The notes under the pieces were generated by a model. It was not told where the DNA came from. It did no database searches and saw only the letters and a list, made by a program, of their open reading frames with translations. Source: Flavobacterium araucananum (GTDB taxonomy: Bacteria > Bacteroidota > Bacteroidia > Flavobacteriales > Flavobacteriaceae). From it: 64,000 nt of DNA. A program made the position numbers and the translations under genes. Shown piece after piece: positions 37,155 through 46,039 of the stretch. The number at the start of each line of letters is the position of its first letter. Positions within the stretch are counted from its first letter, which is position 1. The DNA lies in the NCBI RefSeq assembly GCF_002222055.1, contig NZ_MUGS01000062.1, forward strand, positions 1-64,000, read 5' to 3'.

Positions 37155-37316
37155 ACCATTTTGGGGGAGTAAAGTTTATGAATAAAATTTGTTTTTGGTT
37201 TGAAAATCTTTAAAAAATGCCTTTAAACGCAGCTGATCCTACTTTTAAACAACATTGGCAAAACCCTCAAATTTATAAAAAAAAAGAACAAAGCAATTTT
37301 ATCAAAACTGAAATTC

Positions 37317-37355
37317 GTTACATAATTCCCATGTTTTACATGGGAATTATGTAAC
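37317..37355. repeat. Perfect 17-bp inverted repeat with 5-base loop
   Basis: GTTACATAATTCCCATG at 37317-37333 is followed by TTTTA and then the exact reverse complement at 37339-37355. It lacks a GC core or T-run, so it does not look like a terminator. It lies about 160 bases upstream of the receiver-kinase start, where an operator for a dimeric regulator or a stable RNA stem is possible. Confidence 0.85.
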
Positions 37356-37410
37356 CTTTAGTACCTCAAAGATCTAAAATATAAAATGGTCCTGATTTAT
37401 TTTAAAAATA

Positions 37411-37437
37411 AAAACAGCTCTAAAGAAGAGCTGTTTT
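37411..37437 (-). terminator. Terminator of the AraC-like gene
   Basis: AAAACAGCTCT-AAAG-AAGAGCTGTTTT makes a clean 11-bp stem. On the minus strand it is followed by TTTTTATTTTT, so it ends the transcript of the AraC-like gene, whose stop lies 30 bases upstream. Confidence 0.85.
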
Positions 37438-37466
37438 CGCAAAAGTCGAAGTGTATGTATTGCTAT

Positions 37467-38297
37467 TTAGCTAGCTAATTTTTGGTTGTAAGGCTTGTAC
37501 AATAAATGATATTTTTCTTTAAAAAATCTTGGCAAATAGTGTCTGCTTGCTAATCCTGCAGCATTAAGTACTTCGGCAATATTCATTTGTGAAATCCTTC
37601 TGATTTCATTAATTTGTTTGGTTGCGATAGTTACAATTGGATCAAATGCAGTACTGTAATTGTAACTATGTTGAGCTATCTCCATTTGAACAATTTCCTT
37701 CAGAATAAGCTTTTTAAGCAAATTTCGAACAATTCCTTGTTGCGGAAGTGTTTCTAGTTCCTGCCATTTTTGGGCTATTTTTAAACTGGTTGCTCCTGTA
37801 TAAATATAATTTCCGGATTCGTTCAAAAATCTTTTTTTCAATTGGGTTGTCATCTCATAATTCTCATTTTCAACAGAAACCATTGTTGGCATTCCAATCA
37901 ATGAAAACTGAATATGTTGATGACTTGCCAGATACAAAACACTATTAATAACCGATGTATTACTCAAAATACCGGATTGATTTTTTTTAAGTCTTTTTTG
38001 ATCACCATTGGCACCAAAGCTATGTGCTACCTTTCCGTTTTGGCAATAGGCAAAAAATACACGCGCAGACTGAAATGATTCTATACTTAAACTCACGTCC
38101 TGATTTAATACAAGATCAAAAGTCAAATGCGACATTTTGTTGTCTAAACAAATTCCGCTAATCGTTCCTTTTGCCCATTTTGACTTGATTGTCAAATTGT
38201 ATTCTGTGTTATTAATGGCTAATTCACCATTAAAACTATCTTTAAGATCCTTAAAAATAGCATCAAATCCTCCTGTATTTAAGTATAGTTTTTTCAT
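37467..38297 (-). CDS. AraC-like protein with a single, C-terminal half DNA-binding domain
   Basis: This 276-residue protein has an N-terminal region of unknown fold. Its last 45 residues match only the first half of an AraC DNA-binding domain (MNIAEVLNAAGLASRHYLPRFFKEKYHL). The second helix-turn-helix of normal AraC proteins is absent. Downstream DNA in all three frames shows no remainder, and a terminator follows at once, so this looks like the natural length rather than a frameshift. It may be a regulator that binds with one motif, or a modulator. It is a monocistronic minus-strand gene beside the kinase block. Confidence 0.6.
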   Translation of the reverse strand: MKKLYLNTGGFDAIFKDLKDSFNGELAINNTEYNLTIKSKWAKGTISGICLDNKMSHLTFDLVLNQDVSLSIESFQSARVFFAYCQNGKVAHSFGANGDQKRLKKNQSGILSNTSVINSVLYLASHQHIQFSLIGMPTMVSVENENYEMTTQLKKRFLNESGNYIYTGATSLKIAQKWQELETLPQQGIVRNLLKKLILKEIVQMEIAQHSYNYSTAFDPIVTIATKQINEIRRISQMNIAEVLNAAGLASRHYLPRFFKEKYHLLYKPYNQKLAS

Positions 38298-38535
38298 TTT
38301 GGTATGGCTTTAATAAATTGACTTGTATCTATTTACGTACAAATGCGAACTTTGGTTTTTATCTTATTTTGATATTTCAAATTTCGTACATATTGCTAAT
38401 CAATTTATTATACAATTACAGAGAGATATTTCATAATTATTATACTACAAAGAATTGTGAATTGTGAATTAAGAACTTAACCGGAATTTCGAGTTTATCT
38501 ATTTCCCAGAAAGTAACTTTCTAATCACTTTGTTC

Positions 38536-38595
38536 TACTCTGAACCCTTGCACCTCTGAACCTTTGTACCTTTGTACCTTTGTACCTTTGAGCCC
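38536..38595. repeat. CCTTTGTA octamer tandem repeat
   Basis: At least four consecutive CCTTTGTA units (38571-38590 and just before) follow degenerate CTCTGAACC copies. The same 8-bp family, as CCTTTGAA or TTCAAAGG, occurs at 46723-46765, 47205-47245, 52894-53009 and 55498-55540, each time just 3' of a gene. Confidence 0.75.
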
Positions 38596-38610
38596 TTTAA
38601 ACTAAAAAAA

Positions 38611-38644
38611 AGCAGCTGCTCCAGATAAATCTGAAACAACTGCT
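38611..38644 (-). terminator. Terminator of the 112-residue protein gene
   Basis: AGCAGCTGCTCCAGAT and ATCTGAAACAACTGCT pair along 16 bases with G-U pairs. The seven A before it become a U-tract on the minus strand. It lies 35 bases after the stop of the gene at 38679. Confidence 0.75.
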
Positions 38645-38678
38645 CCCCAGCAAAATAAAAAATACTCTCTATTTTATT

Positions 38679-39017
38679 TTATGTAAGTTCACTGATATCG
38701 GCATTTTTAGAATAATTTGCCTTTGGGATATCTTTAAAAAATTCAGCTTCTTCGAGATCTGCCGTTGGACCGTATCCTAATAAATGGGTTCCTTTTTTTT
38801 GATCTTTTGTTTCGATTATATACAAAATCGACATATCATCAGGATCGCTCATACCTTCGTATCGATGATGAGCAACAATAAAAATATCTTCGGGCGCATA
38901 CGTTGCTTTTGTTTCAGAGTCTAACAGGTTTTTGCCATCAAACAAATAATTGGTTGTATAACCTTCGTTCTGATATCGTTTTATATAATCGGTTTCGTGT
39001 TTTTGCTCTTTTTTCAT
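38679..39017 (-). CDS. Small cytoplasmic protein of unknown function
   Basis: This 112-residue acidic, soluble protein has no signal peptide, TM segment or Cys motif. Its middle (TYAPEDIFIVAHHRYEGMSDPDDMSILYIIET) reads as two beta strands around a charged loop and looks like a small alpha/beta fold. I do not recognise the family. It is transcribed away from the five-PAS kinase gene and ends in its own terminator. Its place beside stress and signalling genes hints at a stress role, but nothing in the sequence shows it. Confidence 0.65.
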   Translation of the reverse strand: MKKEQKHETDYIKRYQNEGYTTNYLFDGKNLLDSETKATYAPEDIFIVAHHRYEGMSDPDDMSILYIIETKDQKKGTHLLGYGPTADLEEAEFFKDIPKANYSKNADISELT

Positions 39018-39243
39018 GATATTGTGGTATTAAGATTTTTTTGAAATCTATTGGTAATTCAAATTTCATCAATGATTATTGATAAAATTAACTCAATAGA
39101 ATTAAAAATTACCTCATTCAAAAAAATCAAAATTATATCAATATTTATTTTACTAATTTTAACAATTATCTAAGACCACTATAGAAATTATTATATTTAT
39201 CGAATATGTTTTATTGTTTTAACCAAAGACAAAATATCTTTTA

Positions 39244-42063
39244 ATGAGTACTGTAAATCACTATTTTCTCGCTAATGGAGGCGAAATGGGTGCGTTGACA
39301 CGTGCTAAAGACTGGAGTAAAACACCTGTGGGTGCTGTCGAATCGTGGCCACAAAGTTTGCGTACTACTTTAGGAATCCTCTTGAACTCAAAGTTTCCTA
39401 TGTTTTTATTTTGGGGACCGGACCATATTTGTTTTTATAATGATGCCTATCGCCCAAGCCTTGGTAACGATGGTAAACACCCTGCTATATTAGGACAAAA
39501 AGGGGCTGAATACTGGCCGGAGATCTGGGAATTTATAAAACCATTAATCGATCAGGTTCTTACTACAGGCGAAGCAACATGGCATGAAGACCAACTTTTG
39601 CCTATTTACAGAAACGGAAAAATGGAGGATGTGTACTGGACTTTTAGCTATAGTCCGGTTAATAACGATGAAGGAAAAATAGATGGTGTTCTTGTAATTT
39701 GCGATGAGACAACAAGTAAAGTCAATAATCGTAAAAATCTTGAAAACAGTAACGAACGATATCTCAATAACATCCTGCAAACCCCTACTGCCATGTGCAT
39801 TTTTAGAGGAAAAAACTATGTGGTAGAAATTGCAAACGAATTAATGCTGGAAATTTGGGAACGAAAAATAGAGGATGTACTCAACAGACCTGTTTTTGAA
39901 GCCTTGCCAGAAGTTAATGGTCAGGGGTTAGATGCTATTTTACTAAAAGTATATCAAACAGGGGAAAGATTTACGGCGTATGAACTTCCGGTAAAACTAA
40001 ACCGCAATGGCAAAGTCGAAAACACTTATATTAATGTGGTTTATGAAGCACTAAAAGAACCCGACGGAACAATTTCAGGTATTGTAGCGATTGCCAACGA
40101 CGTTACCTATTCTGTTAAGGCACGCTACCTTTTGGCACAAAGCGAAAAAGCTTTCCGTAATTTGGTGATCGACTCTCCTATCGCAATGGCAATATTTAGA
40201 GGGAAAGATCATATTATCGAGATGGCCAATAATGCTATGATGAAAACCATCTGGCAAAAAAAGAAAAAAGAAACCATTGGAAAAACAATACTGGAAGTAT
40301 TTCCGGAATTATTAGAACAAAAATATCCGGAATTGCTGGATCAGGTTATTCTAAATAAAAAAGTGGTTCGGGAGATCGAGTCGCTGGCTTATGTAAAAGT
40401 CAATGGAGAACTTAAAAAGTTTTATCTCGATTATCAATATACGCCCATTCTGGAAAAAGAGGGAGAAGCATCCGGGGTAATGGTTACGGTAAATGATGTA
40501 ACCTCAAAAGTTGAAGCCCGAAAAAAGGTCGAAGATGCCGAAGAAAGAGCCCGATTAGCAGTAGAAATAGCCGAGATTGCAACCTGGGATGTCAATATTG
40601 CTACACAGGAATTAATTTACTCTGAAAACCTGGCGACTATTTTTGGACATGACAAAACATCAAAAATAACACGACCACAAATTAGAAATCAGGTACATCC
40701 AGACGATCAGCAAATCCTGGAACAAGCTTATAAAGTAGCCCTGAAAACGAGTATCTATAAGTATGAAGCCCGCGTTGTTAAACCTGATCTTTCGATAAGC
40801 TGGATCAAAGCGCACGGTAAAATATTTTTTGACGAAAAGAAACAACCCATAAAAATGCTGGGGACGATAATGGATATTACAGACGAAAAAAACAATCAGC
40901 AAACGTTGATGGAAAGTGAACAAAAATTCAGGCTCCTTGCCGATTCTATGCCACAACATATCTGGACCAGTGATCCAATGGGAAATCTTAATTATTTTAA
41001 TCAATCTGTGTATACCTATTCCGGGATACCGGTTGAAGAAATCGATAAAAAAGGCTGGTTGCAAATTGTACATCCTGAAGATCGCGAAGAAAATGTAAAT
41101 GCCTGGATGGAAGCTGTAAAAACAGGAAATGATTTTTTATTGCAGCATCGTTTTCGTCGTTTTGATGGCGAATACAGGTGGCAGTTAAGCAGGGCGATAG
41201 CACAAAAAGACAGTGAAGGAAAGATCCAGATGTGGGTAGGTACAAGTACTGATATTCAGGATCAAAAAGATTTTACATCGAAACTCGAAAAAGAAGTTCA
41301 GGAACGTACCGCACAGCTTGAACTTAAAAATAAGGATCTTATTAATATGAATATTGAGTTGCAATCGTTCGCTTATATTTCGAGCCATGATTTGCAGGAA
41401 CCGCTTCGAAAAATTCAAACTTTTGCAAGCCGATTATCGGATTTGGATGAGCAAAATATATCAGCAAATGCCAAAACTTATTTAAGCCGAATTGAAGTTG
41501 CAGCCAAAAGAATGCAAACTTTAATCCAGGATCTTCTGGAATATTCCAGAACAAATTCTGCCGAAAGAATCTTTGTCAAATCCAATCTGGATGATATTGC
41601 CGAAGAGATCAAAAGTGACTTTCTGGAACGAATTGAGGAAAAAAATGCTCAGGTTATTTTTCATCCTTTAGGCGAAGCTACTATCATTTCTTTTCAGTTT
41701 AGGCAATTGTTGCATAATCTGATCGGAAATGCATTAAAATTCTCCAGAAAGGATTCTACCCCCATAATCGAAATAAAAGCCAAAAGAATCAAAGGAAACC
41801 GCATTAAACACGAAGTAAATTATCCGGATAAGATGTATTACCACCTTAAAATTTCGGATAACGGGATTGGCTTTGATGCGGAATATAAAGATCGGATCTT
41901 TGAAGTCTTTAAACGTTTGAATACAGAAGCTGAGTTCGCAGGAACCGGAATTGGTCTTGCAATCGTAAAAAAGATTGTAGAAAACCATAAAGGAATTATC
42001 ACGGCAAGTGGCGAAAAAAACAAAGGCGCCACTTTTGATATTTATATTCCGGAGCTACACTAA
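39244..42063 (+). CDS. Multi-PAS sensor histidine kinase
   Basis: This 939-residue soluble kinase has about five tandem PAS domains (roughly 30-150, 168-290, 305-425, 435-555 and 560-685). The first follows the typical GGEMGALTRAKDWSKTPVG leader. A coiled coil, HisKA with H715 (SSHDLQEPLRK) and an ATPase domain with GTGIGLAIVKKIVENH follow. There is no membrane segment, so it senses an internal cue such as redox state, light or a ligand through PAS. It has no receiver of its own. The single-domain receiver encoded convergently 6 bases away is its probable partner. Confidence 0.92.
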   Translation: MSTVNHYFLANGGEMGALTRAKDWSKTPVGAVESWPQSLRTTLGILLNSKFPMFLFWGPDHICFYNDAYRPSLGNDGKHPAILGQKGAEYWPEIWEFIKPLIDQVLTTGEATWHEDQLLPIYRNGKMEDVYWTFSYSPVNNDEGKIDGVLVICDETTSKVNNRKNLENSNERYLNNILQTPTAMCIFRGKNYVVEIANELMLEIWERKIEDVLNRPVFEALPEVNGQGLDAILLKVYQTGERFTAYELPVKLNRNGKVENTYINVVYEALKEPDGTISGIVAIANDVTYSVKARYLLAQSEKAFRNLVIDSPIAMAIFRGKDHIIEMANNAMMKTIWQKKKKETIGKTILEVFPELLEQKYPELLDQVILNKKVVREIESLAYVKVNGELKKFYLDYQYTPILEKEGEASGVMVTVNDVTSKVEARKKVEDAEERARLAVEIAEIATWDVNIATQELIYSENLATIFGHDKTSKITRPQIRNQVHPDDQQILEQAYKVALKTSIYKYEARVVKPDLSISWIKAHGKIFFDEKKQPIKMLGTIMDITDEKNNQQTLMESEQKFRLLADSMPQHIWTSDPMGNLNYFNQSVYTYSGIPVEEIDKKGWLQIVHPEDREENVNAWMEAVKTGNDFLLQHRFRRFDGEYRWQLSRAIAQKDSEGKIQMWVGTSTDIQDQKDFTSKLEKEVQERTAQLELKNKDLINMNIELQSFAYISSHDLQEPLRKIQTFASRLSDLDEQNISANAKTYLSRIEVAAKRMQTLIQDLLEYSRTNSAERIFVKSNLDDIAEEIKSDFLERIEEKNAQVIFHPLGEATIISFQFRQLLHNLIGNALKFSRKDSTPIIEIKAKRIKGNRIKHEVNYPDKMYYHLKISDNGIGFDAEYKDRIFEVFKRLNTEAEFAGTGIGLAIVKKIVENHKGIITASGEKNKGATFDIYIPELH

Positions 42064-42068
42064 ATTAT

Positions 42069-42500
42069 TTATGATTTATAGACAAAATCTTTATCGGTTG
42101 GATTAAATTTTTTCCAATCGATTTCAAGCGCATGTTCAATTGATTTTAAAATGTCTTTCATTAAAATAGGCTTTGTAATAAAATAGTTGGCTCCCAGGTT
42201 GCGGCATTTTTCGATAATACTTGGCTCATTTGAAGTCGAGAAAATAATTACCGGAATATTATTTTTTTCTTCAGAATTTTTAAGTTCGGTCAAAACATCA
42301 AATCCATTTTTGCCCGGCATATTAAGATCCAAAAATACTACGTATGGTGTTGGTGGCGGATTATATATAGCATTGAGTAATTTCTCTCCTCCTGAGTATG
42401 TCTTAAGCTGTATTTTTTTTGGCAATGATTCTACCGCATCTGTAAAAATGCTCAAATCATCTTCGTCATCATCTGTATAAAATATAGTTAAGTCAGTCAT
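42069..42500 (-). CDS. Rcp1-like single-domain response regulator
   Basis: This 143-residue receiver has the acidic pocket D10-D12, acceptor D58 (VVFLDLNMPGKNG), S89/T90 and K110 (FITKPI). The extra loop before the acceptor strand and the long last helix match the Rcp1-like group that partners phytochrome or multi-PAS kinases. It converges on the multi-PAS kinase gene with 5 bases between stops. It has no output domain, so phosphate must pass to another protein, or the regulator acts by binding. Confidence 0.9.
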   Translation of the reverse strand: MTDLTIFYTDDDEDDLSIFTDAVESLPKKIQLKTYSGGEKLLNAIYNPPPTPYVVFLDLNMPGKNGFDVLTELKNSEEKNNIPVIIFSTSNEPSIIEKCRNLGANYFITKPILMKDILKSIEHALEIDWKKFNPTDKDFVYKS

Positions 42501-42755
42501 TTTTTATCTTGTAATTTCAGTGTTTTTGTTTTTCAAAGATAACCAAATTTATAGATTAATCTTCCCTTTTTAGCACAGCAATCCAAAAAATTAATACTTG
42601 AAATCTCATAATTTAAAAAGCAAATTATGTAAGCCTTAAAAGCATAAAATCGGGAACTTTACAATCATGAAGTTTTTGATGAAATTCTATATTTTAGGAG
42701 TCACTAAATGAGAATTTTACAAAATAATATAACCTAATTTAAAACGTATAAAGCC

Positions 42756-43256
42756 ATGGGAGATCATAAAGACCTTACAAACGAATTTGCAGTAGATAAA
42801 ATTAAAGATCTGGCAGAAAATATTAAGACCTGTATGTTTTGTACATACGACGAATACAGATTACAATCGCGCCCAATGTCTGTCCAGAAAATTGACGATT
42901 TAGGTCAGCTCTGGTTTTTATCTGACCGAAACAGCACCCACAATGCCGAAATTACATTAAACCCGCAAGTGGAGCTTTTTTTTGCTGAACCGCACGATAA
43001 ATTCCTAACGCTGCACGGAACCGCAAGTATATCCTACGACAGGGAAACGATCAAAGAATTATACGATCCAATTGTAAAGATCTGGATGCCTGGAGGCGAA
43101 GACGACCCCAATTTAAGTGTTATAAAAGTAGTTCCGGAAGATGGCTATTACTGGAATAATAAAAACGGGAAAATGGTCGCTATTGCTAAAATGGCAACTG
43201 CTCTGGTAACCGGAAAAACAATGGATGACGGGATCGAAGGTAACTTGACTTTGTAG
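42756..43256 (+). CDS. Pyridoxamine-5'-phosphate-oxidase-fold general stress protein
   Basis: This 166-residue protein has the split-barrel flavin-binding fold of the general stress protein 26 (YdaG) group. It shows the KIKDLAENIKTCMFCTYDE start, the SRPMSV strand, LWFLSDRNS and a conserved FLTLHGTASI. Such proteins bind FMN or FAD and are induced by stress; the true substrate is unknown. It is the first gene of the stress island. The 255-base gap upstream contains no other gene. Confidence 0.85.
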   Translation: MGDHKDLTNEFAVDKIKDLAENIKTCMFCTYDEYRLQSRPMSVQKIDDLGQLWFLSDRNSTHNAEITLNPQVELFFAEPHDKFLTLHGTASISYDRETIKELYDPIVKIWMPGGEDDPNLSVIKVVPEDGYYWNNKNGKMVAIAKMATALVTGKTMDDGIEGNLTL

Positions 43257-43312
43257 TTTTAGGTTTAGCCATAAAACGCTAAGATTTACACAAAGTTCCT
43301 AAAAAAATAAAA

Positions 43313-43381
43313 TTTAGCCACAGCTTAAAATGATGACAGGGATTTTAAAATCTTTTTTAATCATTTTGAGCTGTGGCTAAA
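43313..43381. repeat. TTTAGCCACAGCTTAAAATGAT inverted repeat
   Basis: Two 22-base arms (43313-43334 and 43360-43381) are complementary except for one position that can pair as G-U. The loop is AT-rich. It separates the convergent stress protein (+) and DUF72 (-) genes and can act as a terminator for both. The GCCACAG core is shared with repeats at 32072 and 35877. Confidence 0.8.
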
Positions 43382-43406
43382 AAAATTTGCAGCCCTTGAA
43401 CTTCCA

Positions 43407-44120
43407 TTATTCCATTATCTTCTTGAGTTCTAAAGCGTTCAGGATTCCTGCTTCGCTTGCTGTATTATTAAAATACACAAATGCTGATTTTAAACGTATT
43501 GCATCTTTTATTTCAAGTAATTCTTTAGCCGAATAACTAGAGTAAAACATTTTGGGAACTCCGTGTAACCGAATGTAAATAAGTGGAGAATCTTTAAAAA
43601 TTGTACGGGGCAATTGCGGGTGACTCACACTGCAAAACGTAATTTTGTTGTCCTGAAAAGCATCGAATACATCTTGATTCCACCAACTTTCGTGACGAAA
43701 TTCGATTACATTTCTGAACTTTAGGTCTAAATTCCCTATAATTTGATGCAATCTTTCGATACTATACTGATAACTGGGTGGAAACTGAAATAAAACACAG
43801 CCTAATTTATCTTTTAAGCCTGTTTCGCATACTTTATAAAATTCATTTATGAGATATTCGCAGTCGACAAATTTCTTAAAATGTGTGATCTCTTTTGGTG
43901 CTTTTACAGAAAAAATAAAACTTTCGGGCGTTTTTTTATACCAATTTTCAAATACTTTTACGGTCGGAAACTTATAAAAGCTTCCATTGAACTCATAGGT
44001 GCTAAAATACTGGCAATAAAACTCAAACCACCTCGAACCTGACAAATTGTCTGGGTAGAAAATTCCCTTCCAAAAGCGATTATTGAAGCTCGAACAGCCT
44101 ATTGATTGTTTCTTTTTCAT
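43407..44120 (-). CDS. DUF72-family protein
   Basis: This 237-residue protein begins at the ATG at 44120, which overlaps the preceding gene's stop as ATGA. A longer frame from 44147 is rejected for that reason. It has the TIM-barrel-like DUF72 hallmarks: an N-terminal IGCSSF, W-R/FYP-type stretch, YFSTYEFNGSFYKFP, FSVKAPKEITHFKKF and IRLHG near the end. The family (YecE) occurs next to DNA repair genes and is of unknown function. It is coupled to the Nei-like glycosylase gene, which suggests a shared role in DNA maintenance. Confidence 0.87.
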   Translation of the reverse strand: MKKKQSIGCSSFNNRFWKGIFYPDNLSGSRWFEFYCQYFSTYEFNGSFYKFPTVKVFENWYKKTPESFIFSVKAPKEITHFKKFVDCEYLINEFYKVCETGLKDKLGCVLFQFPPSYQYSIERLHQIIGNLDLKFRNVIEFRHESWWNQDVFDAFQDNKITFCSVSHPQLPRTIFKDSPLIYIRLHGVPKMFYSSYSAKELLEIKDAIRLKSAFVYFNNTASEAGILNALELKKIME

Positions 44121-44848
44121 TTGTGCAGTTTTTGACAATTGGTACAATAAAAACTTCTGCGCTTTCTCTTCCCTGTTTGCTTTTTATGCATGGGAAGATC
44201 GCAACGAACACAAACACTTTTTGTGTAAGCAAGCCAGTGTTTTTTTAATTCATCATTTTTCTTCCAATCCAGAAATTCAAAACTATAAATGGAACATTCG
44301 TTGATGATGTTTTTTAAATCCTTTGGCGAAATTTTTCCAACCAGAGATTCCGGGTGAATCCGGCATCGATACAAAACTTCATTTTTGATTATATTCCCTA
44401 CTCCCGAAAAAATATTCTGATCTAAAACAGCATCACAAATCATTACGTCCGGAATTTTATCAAGACTTTGTTTTGCCTTTTTCGCATCCCATTTTTTATT
44501 CATTACGTCCTCGCTCCAATCGTAATATTGATTTATATTTCCTTCTAATATTTTTACGGAGCAGGTATAAAAATTGAGTTCTCCTTTGGCAAAAATCATA
44601 CTCAGTTTGGGTATAGATTCTTTTTGTTCGTTTATTCGATAGGTACCAAACATGAGCAAATGAATTTTGACGGTAAAATCATCAAAACAAATTAAAAAGT
44701 GTTTTCCCCAGGTTTTAAATTCAAGAATTATTTTGCCTTGCAGACGCTCGATATCGATCGCACAACTACCGGAAACTTCTCTTATTTTTTGTTGCTCAAA
44801 TTGCTGTACTTGTTCTTTCAAAATTATTATTGACGGACCTTCTGGCAT
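44117..44848 (-). CDS. Fpg/Nei-family DNA glycosylase
   Basis: This 243-residue base-excision repair enzyme starts with M-P2-E3-G-P, where P2 is the catalytic nucleophile and E3 a proton donor after Met removal. It carries a helix-two-turn-helix region (GVGNIIKNEVLYRCRIHPES, about 145-165). The end is a Cys4 zinc finger, C215-VRC, then CTNC (positions about 215-238). It excises oxidised bases and cuts the AP site. It forms an ATGA-overlapping pair with the DUF72 gene. Nei versus Fpg specificity cannot be settled from sequence alone, but the divergent loop region favours a Nei-like enzyme. Confidence 0.88.
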   Translation of the reverse strand: MPEGPSIIILKEQVQQFEQQKIREVSGSCAIDIERLQGKIILEFKTWGKHFLICFDDFTVKIHLLMFGTYRINEQKESIPKLSMIFAKGELNFYTCSVKILEGNINQYYDWSEDVMNKKWDAKKAKQSLDKIPDVMICDAVLDQNIFSGVGNIIKNEVLYRCRIHPESLVGKISPKDLKNIINECSIYSFEFLDWKKNDELKKHWLAYTKSVCVRCDLPMHKKQTGKRKRRSFYCTNCQKLHK

Positions 44849-44873
44849 AATAGCTATTTTAGAATTATAAACT

Positions 44874-44905
44874 AAAAAAGTGCAACTTAGAGTTGCACTT
44901 TTTAT
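44874..44905. terminator. Stem-loop after the DUF892 gene
   Basis: AAAAAGTGCAACTT, loop AGA, GTTGCACTTTTT forms a perfect stem with A- and T-runs at both ends. It lies in the gap between the DUF892 and glycosylase genes, both on the minus strand, and terminates the DUF892 transcript. Confidence 0.9.
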
Positions 44906-44921
44906 ACTACTGTTTTTAGAA

Positions 44922-45494
44922 TTACTCTAATTCTGCAGCCTCAAGATTTACAGCATTTACTGCAACCTCTGTTAGTTTTTTGTCTGCTCCTTTTTCTTCG
45001 TCCAATGTTAGTTCCAGAATACTGGCAGCCTCAGTTAAACCAAGTGTTTCTGCAAATTGTCGTAAAGTACCGTAGGTCGCAATTTCGTAGTGTTCTATTT
45101 TTTGTGCTGCTGCGATAATACCGGCATCACGTACAACCCCAACTTCAGTTTCTTCAATAATGCCTTTCCCCTCTTCGATTAAGCCCGCCATTGCGTCGCA
45201 TTTTTTTGCCGAAGCCTTTTTACCAATTAACTCAAAAACTTGCTCTAATCGCGTTACATGCTCTTCAGTCTCGGTCAAATGACTGTTTAGCGCTTCGATT
45301 AAATCTGCCGATGTAGCATTTTTTGTCATCACAGGTATTGCTTTTGTCAAAGCTTTCTCTGCCCAGTAAATGTCTTTTAGTCCATCTTCAAACAATTCCG
45401 ACAGTCCTGATGCTGCATCCGATTTTGGTTTTGTTACTCCTTTTTTGACTTCTTGTTTTGTAGTCGTCTCTTTTTTATTGTCTGCACTTTTCAT
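44922..45494 (-). CDS. DUF892 ferritin-like stress protein (YciE/YciF type)
   Basis: This 190-residue protein has a Lys/Thr-rich disordered N-terminus (1-25) and a four-helix ferritin-like body with the family start LSELFEDGLKDIYWAEKALTKAIP. Metal-type Glu/His residues recur (E73, H74, E137-H-YE, E163). YciE/YciF proteins are stress-inducible and often located beside DUF4142 and DUF1328 genes, as here. It transcribes away from the acidic-protein genes, and the gap holds a possible -7 box, TAATTTTG, on its strand. Confidence 0.9.
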   Translation of the reverse strand: MKSADNKKETTTKQEVKKGVTKPKSDAASGLSELFEDGLKDIYWAEKALTKAIPVMTKNATSADLIEALNSHLTETEEHVTRLEQVFELIGKKASAKKCDAMAGLIEEGKGIIEETEVGVVRDAGIIAAAQKIEHYEIATYGTLRQFAETLGLTEAASILELTLDEEKGADKKLTEVAVNAVNLEAAELE

Positions 45495-45593
45495 GGTAAT
45501 AGTTTTTTATGATTAATTATTTCAAAATTACTACCTTGATTACCAGACTAGTTATATTATTATTCATTTTGGTTGTATTCTAAACACCTGTTT

Positions 45594-45653
45594 ATTATAC
45601 AATTACATTTTAGAATTCTGTAAGACACATTTATCCTCTGGAAGATAGATTTG
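45594..45653 (+). promoter_or_regulatory. Stress box and -7 element of the 103-residue acidic protein gene
   Basis: ATTATACAATTACATTTTA begins at 45594, continues as AATTCT and then CTGTAAGACA at 45618-45627. The -7 box TAGATTTG lies at 45646-45653, 28 bases after the start of CTGTAAGACA. The -33 position holds no TTTG. The same layout and 32-base element (three mismatches) precede the next acidic protein gene, and a weaker copy precedes the DUF4142 gene. Confidence 0.7.
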
Positions 45654-45682
45654 TAGTATCAAATTTTAAAAAATATACTATA

Positions 45683-45994
45683 ATGGAAACTTATATAGAT
45701 CATACCTATCAGGAAGCAGAACTTTATTTTCAGCAAAAATATCAAAAGGGACATCTGGATATTGATACCGCAATATTAATCGATAAAGCTATAGACAAAC
45801 TGCTTAAAAAAGACCATATCATCCGGAACGAAAATATCCCAAACGAGGAACAAGTTACCAACGAGGATGACCATATTACCAATACAGAGCAGGAAGAAGA
45901 TGATTTTATCGAATCTGACGATCTCGACCAGGAACAACACATAGAAGATGATGATCACTTTGATGATGATGATCTGGAACGTAACGACAACTAG
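45683..45994 (+). CDS. Small acidic protein of unknown function
   Basis: This 103-residue protein has a helical N-terminal half (about 1-45, TYQEAELYFQQKYQKGHLDIDTAI) and a C-terminal half made mostly of Asp, Glu, Asn and Gln, which is predicted to be disordered. There is no signal peptide or Cys. It shares its promoter box with the acidic gene 200 bases on and with the DUF4142 gene, so stress control is likely. The acidic tail could make it a hydration or nucleic-acid-mimic protein. That is inference only; I do not recognise the family. Confidence 0.65.
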   Translation: METYIDHTYQEAELYFQQKYQKGHLDIDTAILIDKAIDKLLKKDHIIRNENIPNEEQVTNEDDHITNTEQEEDDFIESDDLDQEQHIEDDDHFDDDDLERNDN

Positions 45995-46039
45995 AGAAAT
46001 CAAAGTAAAATGCTGATATTCAAAAAAAAACTAAAACAC

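Larger units (their letters stand above)
37155..37466. other. Gap with a perfect palindrome and a terminator
   Basis: No gene is present. It holds a perfect 17-bp inverted repeat (37317-37355) and, nearer the AraC-like gene, a terminator (37411-37437). The remaining AT-rich DNA should contain the promoter of the receiver-kinase gene. Confidence 0.6.
38298..38678. other. Gap with octamer repeat and orphan upstream-box core
   Basis: No gene is seen. The 14-mer ATTATACAATTACA at 38407-38420 is identical to the core of the stress box at 45594 and 46111, but no + gene follows it. A CCTTTGTA octamer run (38545-38590) and a terminator (38611-38644) lie near the end of the next minus-strand gene. 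Confidence 0.5.

Noticed and set aside
37467..38297. AraC gene truncated by a frameshift
   Set aside because: No second helix-turn-helix sequence remains downstream in any frame, and a terminator follows 30 bases after the stop.
38407..38420. A fourth stress-box promoter (ATTATACAATTACA)
   Set aside because: The 14-mer is exact, but the rest of the box and a -7 element at the right distance are missing, and no + strand gene follows. It may be a relic.
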